DNA from: Aldrovandia affinis
Taxonomy: Eukaryota; Chordata; Actinopteri; Notacanthiformes; Halosauridae
DNA length: 64,000 nt
Assembly: GCA_029706075.1 (NCBI GenBank)
Contig: JAINUG010000023.1
Span: 558,001 to 622,000, forward strand
Reading direction: 5' to 3'
Shown here piece by piece: positions 1-12,258 of the stretch (its first letter is position 1; each line of letters begins with the position of its first letter). The translations under genes and the position numbers were made by a program. The notes beneath the pieces were generated by a model. That model worked only from the letters and a program-made list of their open reading frames with translations, was not told where the DNA came from and did no database searches.

Positions 1-869
1 CACTACTTACCCAGATTCTGCAGGCTGTCTGCAGACACCTGATCTACCAGAGAGGTCACACGTGTTATGAGGTGGGGACAACCCTGCTGACCAAAACTTG
101 TCATGCACCAACTTGTCGGGCTGCTGGACTAAGTCAGCACTGACATGGGGACTACATTCCAGACCGTAGGGTTAGCACTGCACTTAGAACGAGTGCTGGA
201 TACGACACTCAACAGGCTAAACAATCAAAACCACATAACATTGCACTTTTACATACTATAAGGAAAGGGAACACCAACTGTGCATGTTGGTAAGTATATC
301 ACAACTTACAAGTGTAGACAACATCAGTCGCTGCCTGAGATATCATGACATGATGGTATTGTCACACAGAGCTGATATTTTGGGGTTGACCATGTTAACA
401 TTTATTCACTACCGCCCCAAAGGCCAGGTCCAATTTTGCCGCTGAGGGATGGAGAAATGTCAGTGGAAAAATCTGAAAACAATGGCAACACCGCCAATGA
501 ACTCAAATCAAATGAAGTGGAGAAATTGCCCTTTTACAGAGAAAGAGAGAGCTTCACGCCTCATGGTGCCCAGACTGCTAGACCTTGGATATCAGTTCCT
601 CAAGACGGTCCCCACAATCATTTATAGCAACATGACCTACACAAATACTTTAAAATATTCACCTGGTAAATGTGGCACATGTAATGTAGCGTGCGCAAAT
701 TAATTTAAAGTCAACATTCAGGGAACATTCCACTGCATATACCTCAGGCCAAAATATATTCGAAAAATTCAGAAACACTTGCATTCAATTCCAATGGTTA
801 AGGAGGCTATCTTCAGAAATGAGGCAGGGACCTATGCCTTACAGGTGTGGGCGCCTTCAGTTTAAAGAA
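1..869. other. No gene recognised
   Basis: AT-balanced DNA with two short overlapping plus-strand ORFs (436-627 and 449-703). Neither has a recognisable domain or flanking splice sites. Nothing else supportable. Confidence 0.5.
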
Positions 870-1300
870 TAGCCTTTTAGGGCTGCTGGGGGCTCATTCT
901 GTTAAGGCACTGTTCGTTCTACTGCGTGGGTGAGCCCCACTGGTCTGGTTTTTAATCTAGACCATGGCAGCCAACTGTGGCCAGCAGCCCCACGGGGTGA
1001 CGCATAATTGGCAATAGCGTCACCCAGGGAGGAAGGGATTCAATCAGCAGGGATGACCGTGTCTCGTCGCACACCAGCGACCCCCGCTGGTGAATTGGAC
1101 GCGAACATTTCTGCCTGTATAAAGCTGCACATAGAGTGTCTTCCTCCGCCTCATGTCTGTGCGAGCTCAGCTTGTAGACTGCGGTGTGAAAAGAAGCGGC
1201 GGCTGACATCACATTTCGGAGGTGGAGGTTGCAGCGAGTGTGCCTTAAGAATACAATTAGACATTCCAAATTGGGAGAAAAACGGCGACATTTTTAAAAA
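870..1300 (+). mobile_element. tRNA-derived SINE (family A)
   Basis: The head 'gctgggggctcattctgtta' and 'aaggcactgttcgttctac' is tRNA-like. The body includes 'cacagagtg'-type and 'aaaagaagcggcggctgaca' sequence, and the tail ends 'gacattccaaattgggagaa'. The same landmarks recur at 12.5 kb, 27.4-27.9 kb, 45.7-46.0 kb and 49.6-49.9 kb. ORFs of 81 to 126 codons on both strands here are chance readings of this repeat. Confidence 0.75.
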
Positions 1301-2865
1301 GAATGGTCCTTTATATGAAAGGTCAGGAGAAGCGTTTTCAGATAATCCCATGCTCAATCCACCGAACACTGCCACACAAGCTTTTTGAACCAGCATTAAA
1401 AAGCAATCACTACTTGACCTTCACGTGTCAGCTGTTTCCTGCACCAGGCAGACTGCCCTGTGCAGCCCTGAGTCTCGTACACCAGGCAGACGATACAATA
1501 TAGTCAAGTGGAGGAAACATGAACAGACAAGAGCCAAACAGCTGCAGACTCCGTCGTCAGCACTCAAACTCTACGCGATTACAGCATTCTGGTAAAAAGG
1601 CACCAAGAGCAGTTCATTAACAAACAATTGTAGATCTATAAGAATTTCACATAAATATGTAATTAGACCTTAACAATACATTACTTCTGAAGGATAGTGC
1701 ACTAAACTCTGATGCATAGTATGCTTATACACCCAACCAACCAACTAAAAAGGGGGTTGGTTGGGCACATAAGCATACCAAACATCAAGTGGATGGCTCT
1801 AACTAGTGTTAATGCTAAGTAGGTCCAACCATGCTGTTCCCCCCACTCCCCAGTTTTGCTTTTATAGTAGCACTGATAGCTGAACAGACATTCATATTTA
1901 AGTAGAGCTGCAGTAAAGTACAAGTACAGCTGGCATTTAACTGGAGTAATTAAATGAGTACTTTTGTCAAGTGTACAGTGGTGCTGTCCTCCCAGGTAGG
2001 GTCTGAACCAATAAAACAGGTTTGTCAGAGGAGTACTGAGTGTCAATTAAAGCCAATAAACTTATTTTATGTGCCACGGAATAAATAGAAGGTCACAACT
2101 AAGACTTCGGAACACTTGCTTGTTCATTCATGCCTTAAATCAAACTACGTCAGGCTGTCAGAGTCAATGATACAAAAGTAGCCTCTTACCAAAATAGAGA
2201 GTGCAGCTACATCAAGTGTTCCACAGGGACCCCTCCTCAACCAAGGAATTTTTTTTATGAGGTTTTTTCAAAATAGCCAAGACCCCAATTTGGCTCTCCA
2301 AATATCTTCTCCCCTCTAATTAGTAGCCAAGACAACTGACAGTTATCCCTCCGGATGAGTCATTCTGGATACTGAATGAGGCATTCTTATGATCAGTTAA
2401 TAAACACACTAAATAAAAACACTGCATTGCATGTTTGCTTGCTGAGCAGGTGGCATTACCCAGAGTGGTTAGCTTAAACCTTTCATATCGATTTATACCC
2501 TAGTATAAGTTACATAAGCATAATTTCCTTCACCATCATACCTTCCTACTGCTAAGCTGCTAATACAATTCTGCTAATACAATGCTGTATCACTTTCTGG
2601 TGGAGGCAGTAGTAGAACCATGCCTTGAATTAAATGTCCCAAAAACATTCTTTAACCCAGGTACGTAAGCCTAGGTTAATCTGCAGTTCGCTCACAGCAA
2701 GGTACAAAGCGTACACCATTTTTAGAAAAATATTCTTCTAAGAAGTTGCTGCACTCTAACCTTGCACCTTTTCTTTTAGTACTTCTGCCCTGTAAGCATT
2801 CTGCTGACAAATGACTAACCCTGACACAAACCGTCATCTAAACCTGAATATTTCACCATTAATAA
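1301..2865. other. Intergenic, nothing recognised
   Basis: AT-rich single-copy-looking DNA. The longest ORF (1702-2046, minus) shows no family signature. Confidence 0.5.
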
Positions 2866-3021
2866 TAATAATATATGCCATTTAGCAGATGCTTTTATCC
2901 AAAGCGACTTACAGTAGTGAATGCATACTTTTTTTTCAGTATATGTGGTCCCAGTGGGGATTGAACCCACAACTTAAGCGTTGCCAACGCTGTGCTCTAC
3001 CAACTGAGCCACACAGAACCA
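2866..3021 (+). mobile_element. SINE-like repeat with 'tttatccaaagcgacttaca' core
   Basis: The sequence 'gccatttagcagatgctttt' is followed by 'atccaaagcgacttacagta', 'gggattgaacccacaactta' (a tRNA B box in reverse) and 'gctctaccaactgagccaca' (an A box in reverse). So a tRNA-like part lies at the right end in reverse orientation. This is a widespread teleost repeat, and related copies occur at 35.4, 42.2 and 49.3 kb. Confidence 0.75.
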
Positions 3022-4044
3022 TTACTTGGTTTAAGACAGAGAATCACAGCTGAAGTGCAATTGAGTAGATCCTGGTGGTATTTCAGGCTACAGATGTGGA
3101 CAAAGCACGTGGCAGGAAGCCTATACATGCTGTTCTGTAGCTAAAGAGGCATAAAAATGTGTGTGGGGGGGTGTACATCAAGATTGTCCATATGGATGTA
3201 ATGCAGGGGAAGTGCACCACAGTACACAGGTGGGAGTCCACATTTTTCACTGCTGTGTCTGAATGGTCCAATAGCTAAATTGCTGATCTCACTGGTTTAA
3301 AGTCTCGGACGGGACACTGCTATCCTGTTATTGTAGGAACTTCCTCCAAATCAGTCCATCAAAGCCCCAGCAGTGTGAATGACGTGGAAATGTAAGATGA
3401 AAAATGACAATGTGCAAAGACATCAAAATGGTTTTCAATTTTTTTTCACCTACTGCTTTTCACAAAGACAAAAAGGAAGTGGATCCTGCCTTTCAAATAT
3501 AGTACATAAGTATTCAAGCGCACTAAATATTGTGTAGATGACTTGACTCTCTTCCTTCCCCCCCCCCCCAATTGAATTTTTTAAAAAAAGAAATAAAGAG
3601 TGCTTCAGAAAATCCCCTGCCTCCCACAGTCTGGGGGAATTCTGTGGCCCTTTTTAGCATCAAGGTGGCCACTTCTTCATTTAAGCCATGTGATCTGTTC
3701 TCTGTACTGGGGAAGGGGTGTAACTGATGTGCAAATAAATAATTGAAGGTAATAAATGCAGCATTGTGGAACAATGGAAGTGTTCCTTCGGTCCCTGTCG
3801 AACAACACCAATGTGCTTTCCATGAACAATGGAGGGGTAATCTCATTGTGTCCATCTTCCAAACAGCACACCTGTAATGTGGTGATTATGGTGTGTCAGC
3901 CCTGAGAACACAGCCACCCAGGCGGACGTGGAAAGGGAAAGCCCTGGTTTACTCATGAGGTGCAGACCCACAAAGGCTCTTTAATGACGGTCTCAAAAGG
4001 CTCTTTTCAGAGGGTACACTTACAAGAAAGGTCCATTTCATCAT

Positions 4045-4235
4045 GAGGCATAGTGGTTTAAGGACCTGGCCTTGGAACCATATTGTTGCAGGTTTGAATC
4101 CTGGCTGAGGCACTAAAATGGACTAAAATGCATCTCTGAGCATTGCCCTTAGAGCTTAAAAGTCACTAGCGCCTCTGATTCTTTGTCCGTGCACTATAAA
4201 TAGCTCAGCTATCAAAAGGGCCCCTCAATAGAGGC
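4045..4235 (+). mobile_element. tRNA-derived SINE head
   Basis: The sequence 'ggcatagtggtttaaggacc' (A-box-like) is followed by 'gcaggtttgaatcctggct' (B-box-like) at tRNA spacing, then an unrelated body. This is a degenerate SINE, not a functional tRNA gene. Confidence 0.5.
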
Positions 4236-7200
4236 AACAACTTCATTAGCAAAGTAATTTGCATATGACAGAAACGTAATTACAGCCTTCCCACCCTCAA
4301 ATCTGTATTTATACTCGCCAACAAAGAAAAGTGAATGCCTGTCTTATAGTGCCCTCTGTTGGAGAAAAGCAGGTACTGTGTGCACAAGTTCTGCAGCTTT
4401 AACAGACATAAGGTCACATCACACAAAGCAATTTAGTTCTAATTTCTGTCAGTGGCAAACAAATCCACCCTAGATTTCAACATAGTCCCACATAAAGGTA
4501 AAAGAAAATATGTTATATACCAATAGAAAATGCAAGTGACTAAGATGAGGCTTAAACATTTTTCATTGTTAGTAAATGAAGGGAAATAAATCATTATTAT
4601 GTGTGACTACATACTTCTGTGGACATACTACACCCAAAATCATTCATTGTAATGCCTCTCAGTATAGTGTTAAGTAAATAATGCACACAGAATAAGACAG
4701 GATGTTTATGCCCATCTCTGAATGGGATCTGCCATGACCAGATTACCAAAGTATGTCTCCTTCATTAATATTTTACATGTCTTATCTTTAAATACAACAT
4801 TGCCATACACAAATACACTGTACAGACACAAAACACACATATTTGGAAAATGCTTCTTAATTTTATATCGCATGATGTCGATACGATAAACATCTAACAA
4901 AAATCAAATTCATTGAATTAGGTAAATGTGCACATATGATTCAGCGGCTTCCTTTTCCTGCAACATAAGAAGTCAAGTTTTTTATTTTTTTATTTTAAAT
5001 TTAATTTTTTTCCATAATTTGAAACCCTTTACTGTTCTCACCTCCAGGAGGGTACCAGTCAAGGGACAGTTGTGCCATTTGGAAAACAATCCAAATTAGA
5101 AATAAATTGTATAGCTGCTGCTCTCAACATCCAAATGTATTATTCATTTTTTTTAACTTCTTTGAATGGCTTTTTACTTCAATTTTAATAATTGTACTTT
5201 ATTTACTTTTACTGCAACTGCTTACTTATATCTTATCAAAGTAATATAAATCAGAGTCCATCTTTGGTGGCTTATTGTAATCGCCGCAGAAGTGGAATGT
5301 GCTGTCTGGAAAAACATGGAGCTTCAAGGACACTCTGCAAGGAATACCAGGATACCAAATGCTGTGTCAAAAGTAAGTAAATACAGCCTAAGAGATATCT
5401 GTCATTAAGTGGCTTTGCTTCGCTGTGTCGTGTGCCAGCTCTACTGCCAATGGGTGCTGTTTAAGTGCTTATCCCAGGCATTCAGTTTGACCACAATCAC
5501 TCTATTAAATGGATAACTTTTTTGTGTTAATCACCCCATTCTGTGTGGTGCCCCAACGTAGCAAACAGAGTTCTGAGGCCTTTCAGTGGTGATTTGTCAA
5601 TGAGTCTTTGTGCGCATGACGTCTGCCAACGCCCTGGCCCAAAATTATGCCAAGGTTATGGGAGTTAGTCTCAAAATTGCGCTTGAAATTGGTGAGTGCA
5701 CTATTTTTGTCTGTTAAAAATCATGTCAGTGAGTGCTGTTTAAGTGCTTATCCCAGGGCCTGGCGGATATCGTTATTCTGTGGCTACTTCATGGAGACTG
5801 CAGAGAAGCTGTGTGAAGTCTATGAAGTGTGTGTAAATGTGCAAAGTTTGGCTGTAAAGTATGTACACATGAGACAAGAGAAAATATACTAATTATTATT
5901 ATTGGGATTGGTATGGCCCCTCCCCCACTTTTGTGTATGACTTCTGTTCTGTTCTAGTTTTTGTTTCTGGGTTTTAATAAATTGAATTGTCAAGAGGGGG
6001 TAAATAGTTAATTAAATTATACACACATTCTAACAAAGGTTATATTAAACAAGGCAAACATGGCATTTCCGGTCAAATATGATTATTTAAGGCATGTTTT
6101 TATAACTGGTATAGGTGGAGGCTTTACCGTCAACTGTGATTATGTGATTTAAGATTACCGGTGTTTCTCAGGCACTTGGAAAAGCTTGTGCAGTTCATCC
6201 CCAATTTGTTCTTTACAGTCAGTGCTAGGCCAATTAATGCTCTCATTTGCTAAATAAAATACATTCAAAACAATTAAAATACATGTTATACATATACAGT
6301 ACACTACATGTAGCTCTCCACTTAGTAACTGGTTAGTACAAGGAAGTCTGTAAAAGGCTCCTAATCCCTTGTCAGGGGTAATTATTGGGAAGCTGTGTGC
6401 TTCTCCCTAATGCTTTTAAAGAAGACGGAAACGTAAGAAGACGTGTAAGTGGAAATGTACTCAAAGTAACCACTAAATACTGATTTGAGTGTACAGGGCA
6501 AAACAAGGGTCATTCTTCTGTTGAATCCTCATATTATCTTTAAAAAAAAATGCAAACTGCACTTTAAAAATTATTTTTTTTTGCCTCAAGTACCATTACA
6601 GTGAGTATAATCTTGTGGACTGAGAATTATCGAGAAAACAGTCAATTGATCTTCATCTTCATTTTGTATAGCACCATTTACAATCAGGTTGCGACACAGC
6701 ACTTCACAGTATACGTTTTACAAAGGGAAAACCCAGATGAAGAATTGCATTGTGGCATCTTTGCTGTAGTTGACCAAGGGTCTAAATGGTGAAAGCCAGC
6801 TAAAGTAAAGTACTCACTTCTGTGAATGTGACACCATTATCATTTTGCATTTCTGTAACTCTCATAATTTCGGGTTTACTGTCATGAATAGCTGTAATTT
6901 GACATGTTAACATGAATCTTTAGTTTGCAACACAATACACACTGGTATTCAAACGAGCAAAATGTCGATTATAGTCATTATATTCATTATGAATATAGAA
7001 AGGTACTCCTACTATCATTCTGAACTGATATTGAACTGAACAGTACATAAAAACACTCATTTTCACTATAATTTCAGTACAACGGGCATGGTTTAGACTG
7101 CTGTTAAATGACAGCAAAGACACTGCAGCACTGTATAATTGATGTGCCCAAAATTCCTGCCAGATGCTGTGAGCTGCAGCAATCTCCCCCATTATGGCAG

Positions 7201-8151
7201 ACCACGCCGCTCCTGCTCCTACCTCTGCCGGCCCTCAGCCAGTTAAAGCTTAGCCAGCCTTCTGGGTTTAACCTCGCTCTCGGCTGCCAGTGACCGTGTC
7301 CCGGAAACGCCCTCTAAGCCCCGAGCGCATTGAGATATCTGAATTATTTGAAAACGCACACAGCTCTCGCTGCTGGATCTTCCCTCTGGAAAAAAAAAAG
7401 GGCTTCGCTTTTTGATCCTTTGCGGCGGCAGGCATGTGACGGGCGTCGAGAGGAGGCCGTGGAGAGAGCGCATGGGGGGTTCTGAGTGACAACTTCTGCC
7501 CAGGAGAACACCGTAAGGGCGCAGAGCTTATGTTTCTGTCTGTTGGGTTCCACAGGCTGGGTGCCATGTGTCTGTCTAAACATGCGTGTCTGTCCCACTA
7601 AGCCTTCTGTCTTGCTTGCCTTCTTATGTTTCTATACTTATGCTTCTACAAAACTTCTGAGGGTCAGAGGTTTACTTTTACTTTGTCAAGTCTGACAGTG
7701 ACATCACCGTGCTTGACAGATATATATATATATTTACATTTGCTCTTCTTCAAATGACATAAGGAGGCTTTATGAGTGAACGTTGCTATGACTAATGGTG
7801 CAACTGTAGTGGTGTAGTAATGTATTAAAGGTTTACACCAAATTAAAAATTTAAAAAGACATATACCCCAGCATGGACAAATTCTACATTTCAACATTTT
7901 TATCACTTGTTATTTTACAATTGTTTTGGGGTCTACTTTTGTAAGAAAACAGATTATGTTGAACATTAAACAAGCTGTATGAGGGAAAAAATAGCTTAGA
8001 TAAATGTTAAAAATCAATATTCATAAAGGGAGTAAGGGGTGGTGCATCAAATGTGCATGTGCACACTTTGCATTTTTGGTGGGAAATTTATGAGAGAAGT
8101 TAGTACTTTCAGAGTAAAAGAGAAGCAACTTGTTTCCCAGCAGACATAGGG

Positions 8152-8176
8152 GTTCTCCTGTGTGTGTGTGTGTGTG
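8152..8176 (+). repeat. GT microsatellite
   Basis: A short (TG)n run. CA-rich sequence with interruptions also occurs at 8,555-8,622. Confidence 0.85.
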
Positions 8177-9853
8177 CCTTTGCCTAATATTCTTATGGTG
8201 ACAGGATTGTGGGGAGGTGTGGGCATGACAATGGTAGAGGTAGGGAGGTGGATTAGACAGCAGGTAACTAAGCTGCTGACCAAACAGAAAAGAAACCGAG
8301 AGACAGACAGAGGGAGAGAGAGAACTTAGAGGTCAGCTGCTGTACCACACCCTAGGCCCCGCCCCGTTGGCCGATATCTCTGGGGAGACGGTGCAATTAA
8401 ACTACAATTAAGGCAATAATGACAATCAAGTTATCTGAAGCACAGTAGATGTGGTAAAGTGTTAATCTTGCACATAGCATATCTGGAACACGTAACAAAG
8501 AAAAACACTTTTATCCACTGTGCTACATACCTATTGTTTTCATAAAATATTAAAAACACGCACATATACACATGCTCGCATGTGCATGGACACACAGACA
8601 CACACGCACACGCACACACACCATGGGTTTACCTTGCCATAAATGGGAATGTTGCCAGAGAGGCCAGGTGTGATTGATCTACATTCTGTTATAATCCTTT
8701 AATCTGACACTGTTGCTGAGACCTACCTCCTCTAGCATACTAATTAAGTAACTAATCCTCACAGCAGGCCATGATGGAAGACTCCCTTCACAAAATTAAC
8801 TGATATCATTTTCGGTCCGAATCTTTGACATACTGTAATTCAGTAATCCATTTAGACGGTGGGGTTCTAACTGGAGGTTAAACGGAGGTTCAGTACTCTG
8901 CTAGATGTCAATGTGCACAAATGAGCATACTGTTCATAGAGGAAGAATGCAACAATTCTACCGCCCTGCTTACCTGTGTACAAAACTGGGCTACCTCTAG
9001 GGGGAAGTAATTTGAGATCGCCAAGTTCACTTCTAGGGGCCAATATTGTGAGATGGTAGATAACTGGGATAGGTAGGTAGACCGGAGAAAGCTAACCTCT
9101 GGGGTAAGAGTAGGGAATCCAAGTGTGACCCTGGGTCAGCATCACGACCCACTAAATGCTGTGCAGGCCACAATCATAGAATTTAACTATAGCCTAGTGA
9201 CAAATAGTGACACAGACCTTTGAAATAAAATATATATACTGTGTATTATAAAATATTTAAATATTAAAGTAAACAAGTAAGCAGATCTTTGAATTGATGT
9301 TTAAATGCATGTTAACAAGGAAAGCATTAACAAGGATAACATAACATAATCGTAATATTGTAATCAATTAAAAAATACATCTCAGCCGGGGCACGTTTAT
9401 TGGTGATCTGGACCTCAACTGGTTTGCACATTCCAGATTGTGGGAAGGTAGGGCTATTCAATCGGCGAACAGTGGGTCAAATTCCCCCTGAATGAGCACT
9501 CAGCTTCCACTGAGAAACCACTTATCATAATGTCATGTTGTCTTCTGCAAATCTCATCATTCACTTAAGGATAATGACAGTGTTAAGGTCTTAACAACAA
9601 AACCAATTGCCATTAATTATTGCTGTCCACACTGCGCATGATCACGAGTGGGTTTGTCTGTCTGTTTCCTCAGACATGAAAACAGAAGGGGAAAAAGTCT
9701 CATATGGATTTTAGGGAATTACATAAAATGAAAGGCCTAAAAATCCTTTGGGAGGTCAGACAGTGGGAGGTGTGCAGTGCATAGAAAGCTGCCAGAGTAA
9801 AAGCTACGCTACCAGCTTTACTGCTGGCTGGAAGATACTAACATCATACATAG

Positions 9854-10400
9854 TGCGGTGTCCCCAGGGGTTGGGCGACACACACAGATCTTGCAGAGGG
9901 CGTAGGCAAGTTTAAGAACACGGAGGAGGCAGTATTCAAAAACAAAACAATGATTTATTAACAACCTCTTGACAAACACAAAACAAAGGGTGGGGTCTTC
10001 AGGGGAATACAAGCACACAAAGTCCGCAATCCTTATCTCGTTGTCAATGTCCAATCCAATTCCAAAATCCAGTCCGTAGTCGATATTCAAAAGGGGGTCC
10101 TCACACAATCCAATTCCAAACACAAAACACTCCAACAATCACTCTCTCCAAATACTGGCTGGTCAATAGACTTCACAGTACTCACTCTCCAAATCCCAAA
10201 CACATTCCTACTCCTTTTCAACATGTGATGGGAATCAGCCCTTTAAATAGGCCTTGAAATGGCCCTCAGCTGGTCGTTAGCTCCATTACCTTCACTCCAT
10301 TCAGGTGTGACTGTGGCCTGCTGGGAAATGTAGTGTTTTGGCTCCCATGTGTCGAAGGACCCGGCAGCCATTTCCTTGTGCAGCCCCTTGGACTGCCACA
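9854..10400 (-). mobile_element. Solo-LTR-like element with ATAG target duplication
   Basis: The 547-bp block begins TGCGGTGTCC and ends GGACTGCCACA, so it has TG...CA ends and imperfect inverted termini. It is flanked by ATAG on both sides (9850-9853 and 10401-10404), a 4-bp target duplication. On the minus strand a TATA-like CTATTTAAAGGG lies near 10,237-10,248 and AATAAA near 9,955, in the order expected of an LTR. The 106-codon minus-strand ORF inside it is probably incidental. A 4-bp duplication suggests the Gypsy group, but no internal region is present to confirm it. Confidence 0.6.
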
Positions 10401-10485
10401 ATAGACAATTTAAAGGAGTTTACAGCTTAAGGAAAGCTCACAAGTAATAACTGACTAGGTGAAAAGTTTCCAACGATGAGTCAAT

Positions 10486-12182
10486 GAAATAATAATAATA
10501 ATAATAATATTTTATTTGGAATGCACTTTTCATTCAAAGTAAATCTCAAAGTGCTACAGATGCATAAGCAAAAACAAACACAAAGATGCATAAAAACAAA
10601 CACCAAGTTAAGAAAAGGCCTTGCTAAAAAGGAAGGTTTTTAGGTCTGAAAAAATAAAAATAAAAAATAAAAATAAAAAACACTAACCTTTTCTTTCCCA
10701 GTGTTACAGGTATGATATGAAATGATGTCTATTGCCTTTTACTGCAGTGATCTTGTGCGCTAACTATGATTGTTCTTACCTTGTATTAATGGAAGGTTTT
10801 TAAAATGTCAATGTAAAATGTGATTTAAAAGCGCCCAGATTCTGTGGTGCCCTCAGGTGGTCGGGGGGAGAGAATTCCACAGGCAAGCTGTGGCCGAGCA
10901 GAAGGCCCGATCCCCAAGGTGCGGAGCTTGGTCCTGGGGGCACGGAAGAGCAGGCTGTTGCTTGATCGTAGGTTGCGGATAGAGGTTTGGGGGGTGAGCA
11001 GTTCCTTGGATGCACTGATAGGTCAGAAGAAGGGTTTTTAATTTGATCCTGAAGAAGGCAGGGAGCCAATGCAGTGAGTGCAGGACGGGTGTGATATGTT
11101 GGTGTTTTTGCACTCTCATCAGGATCCTGGAAAGGCTGTTTTGGATGCATTGGAGCTTCTGGAGCCTCCAGCCAGGGATTGGACAATGAAGGCAGTGTGG
11201 TATAATGGTTGGGAACAGTAGTCCAGCCTTGAGGAGATAAAGGCATGGACAAGTTTCTCTGAGTCTGACATGTTTAATGTAATGTTTAGAGAGGGACAGA
11301 GTTTGGAATTATTCTTGAGGTGGTAGGAGGTTTTGCAAAGATCTTTGATGTGGTCATCAAAGGTCAAATGAGGGTTGAACCTAACGCCCAGGTTGGAAAC
11401 TGATGAGGAGAGGGGATGTTTTGGCTAGAAAGGGTGAGGTGGGTTATGGGAGAAAGCTGGACCTGGTGTGGAGTGCCGACCAAGAGAGCCTCGACTTTGG
11501 TGCTGTTTAGCTGGAGGAAGTTGTGTTTCATCCAGGCCCTTATCTCCACAAGGCAGGTGGATAGTAGTAATGAGGCTGCAGAGGGGCTTGGGGCTTCATC
11601 AGCATAGCAATGGAATGACATTCCATGTCGGCTGATGACACAGCCGAGGGGGAGCATATAGAGGGTGAACAGGATGGGGCTGAGAACTGACCCTTGAGGG
11701 TCACCGCAGGTGACGAGGTGCGTGCAGGACTCCCAATGAGACATACTCAGCTCTATCACACAGGTAGGACTGAAACCAGTTCAGGGCAGAGCCAGAGAAT
11801 CTGATGGTACTGTGGAGGCGCCCGAGGAGGATGCCATGGTCGACAGTGTCAAACGCAGCACTCAGGTTGAGGAGGATCAGGAGAGATGGGGAGTCTGCAT
11901 TGGCCGCCATTAGCAGGTCGTTCGTGACCCTGAGCAGAGCTGTTTTGGTGCTGTGGGCAGAACAGAAACCACTTTTTCCAGCATCTTGGACAGGGAGGGA
12001 AGTTTGAAGATGGGTCTGTAATTGGCCAGAACTTCTGGGTCCAGGGTGGGCTTCTTGAGAAGGGGGCAGATGACAGATGTTTTTAGAGCAGGTGGAACAC
12101 TACCAGCTTGAAAGGAGTGGTTGATAACTTGGGTGATCTGAGAAATGCATATGATGACCAGCAGCAGATATTCTTCCATTTA
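10486..12182 (-). mobile_element. 5'-truncated L2/CR1-like LINE
   Basis: Reading leftwards, broken frames show a non-LTR reverse transcriptase: CPLLKKPTLDPEVLANYRPI, then LNLSAAFDTVDHGILLGRL, then [20 protein letters not shown], then a YADE where active enzymes have YADD. Further on come SRLDYC and HSLHWLP, typical of the post-RT region. Stops and frameshifts are frequent, and the endonuclease domain is absent. The 3' end is marked by a short AAT microsatellite near 10,488-10,510, as in L2-type elements. It lies immediately upstream of the first cdhr5-like coding exon. Confidence 0.85.
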
Positions 12183-12258
12183 ATTTGCCTCCTTCTCTTT
12201 CCTATTTCAAGGTTGCTGATATCCTGGAACTACATCAAACTTTCCAACCCCTATTAAC
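12181..12258 (+). promoter_or_regulatory. 5' UTR of the cdhr5-like gene with an upstream splice acceptor
   Basis: A pyrimidine-rich tract ends in AG at 12210-12211, the shape of a 3' splice site. The first coding exon therefore probably starts at 12212, with 47 nt of 5' UTR before the ATG at 12259. An in-frame TGA lies upstream of this ATG, which supports it as the first in-frame start. The promoter and an untranslated first exon would then lie farther left, beyond the LINE that ends near 12182. No TATA box or CpG island was identified for this gene. Confidence 0.45.

Larger units (their letters stand above)
3022..9849. other. Intergenic stretch with scattered repeats
   Basis: Apart from the SINE head at 4.05 kb and simple repeats near 8.15 and 8.6 kb, there is a repeat piece at about 6,650-6,730 (same family as 30.55 kb) and a GC-rich patch at 7,190-7,480 without a convincing exon. 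No gene was identified. Confidence 0.5.

Noticed and set aside
952..1396. Overlapping ORFs on both strands near 1-1.4 kb
   Set aside because: The region is a tRNA-derived SINE; the ORFs are shadows of the repeat.
9818..10138. 106-codon ORF on the minus strand
   Set aside because: It lies inside the solo LTR-like block and is explained by its internal near-repeats, not by a protein family.
11416..12007. Plus-strand ORFs of 63-67 codons
   Set aside because: They are antisense readings of the LINE reverse transcriptase on the minus strand.
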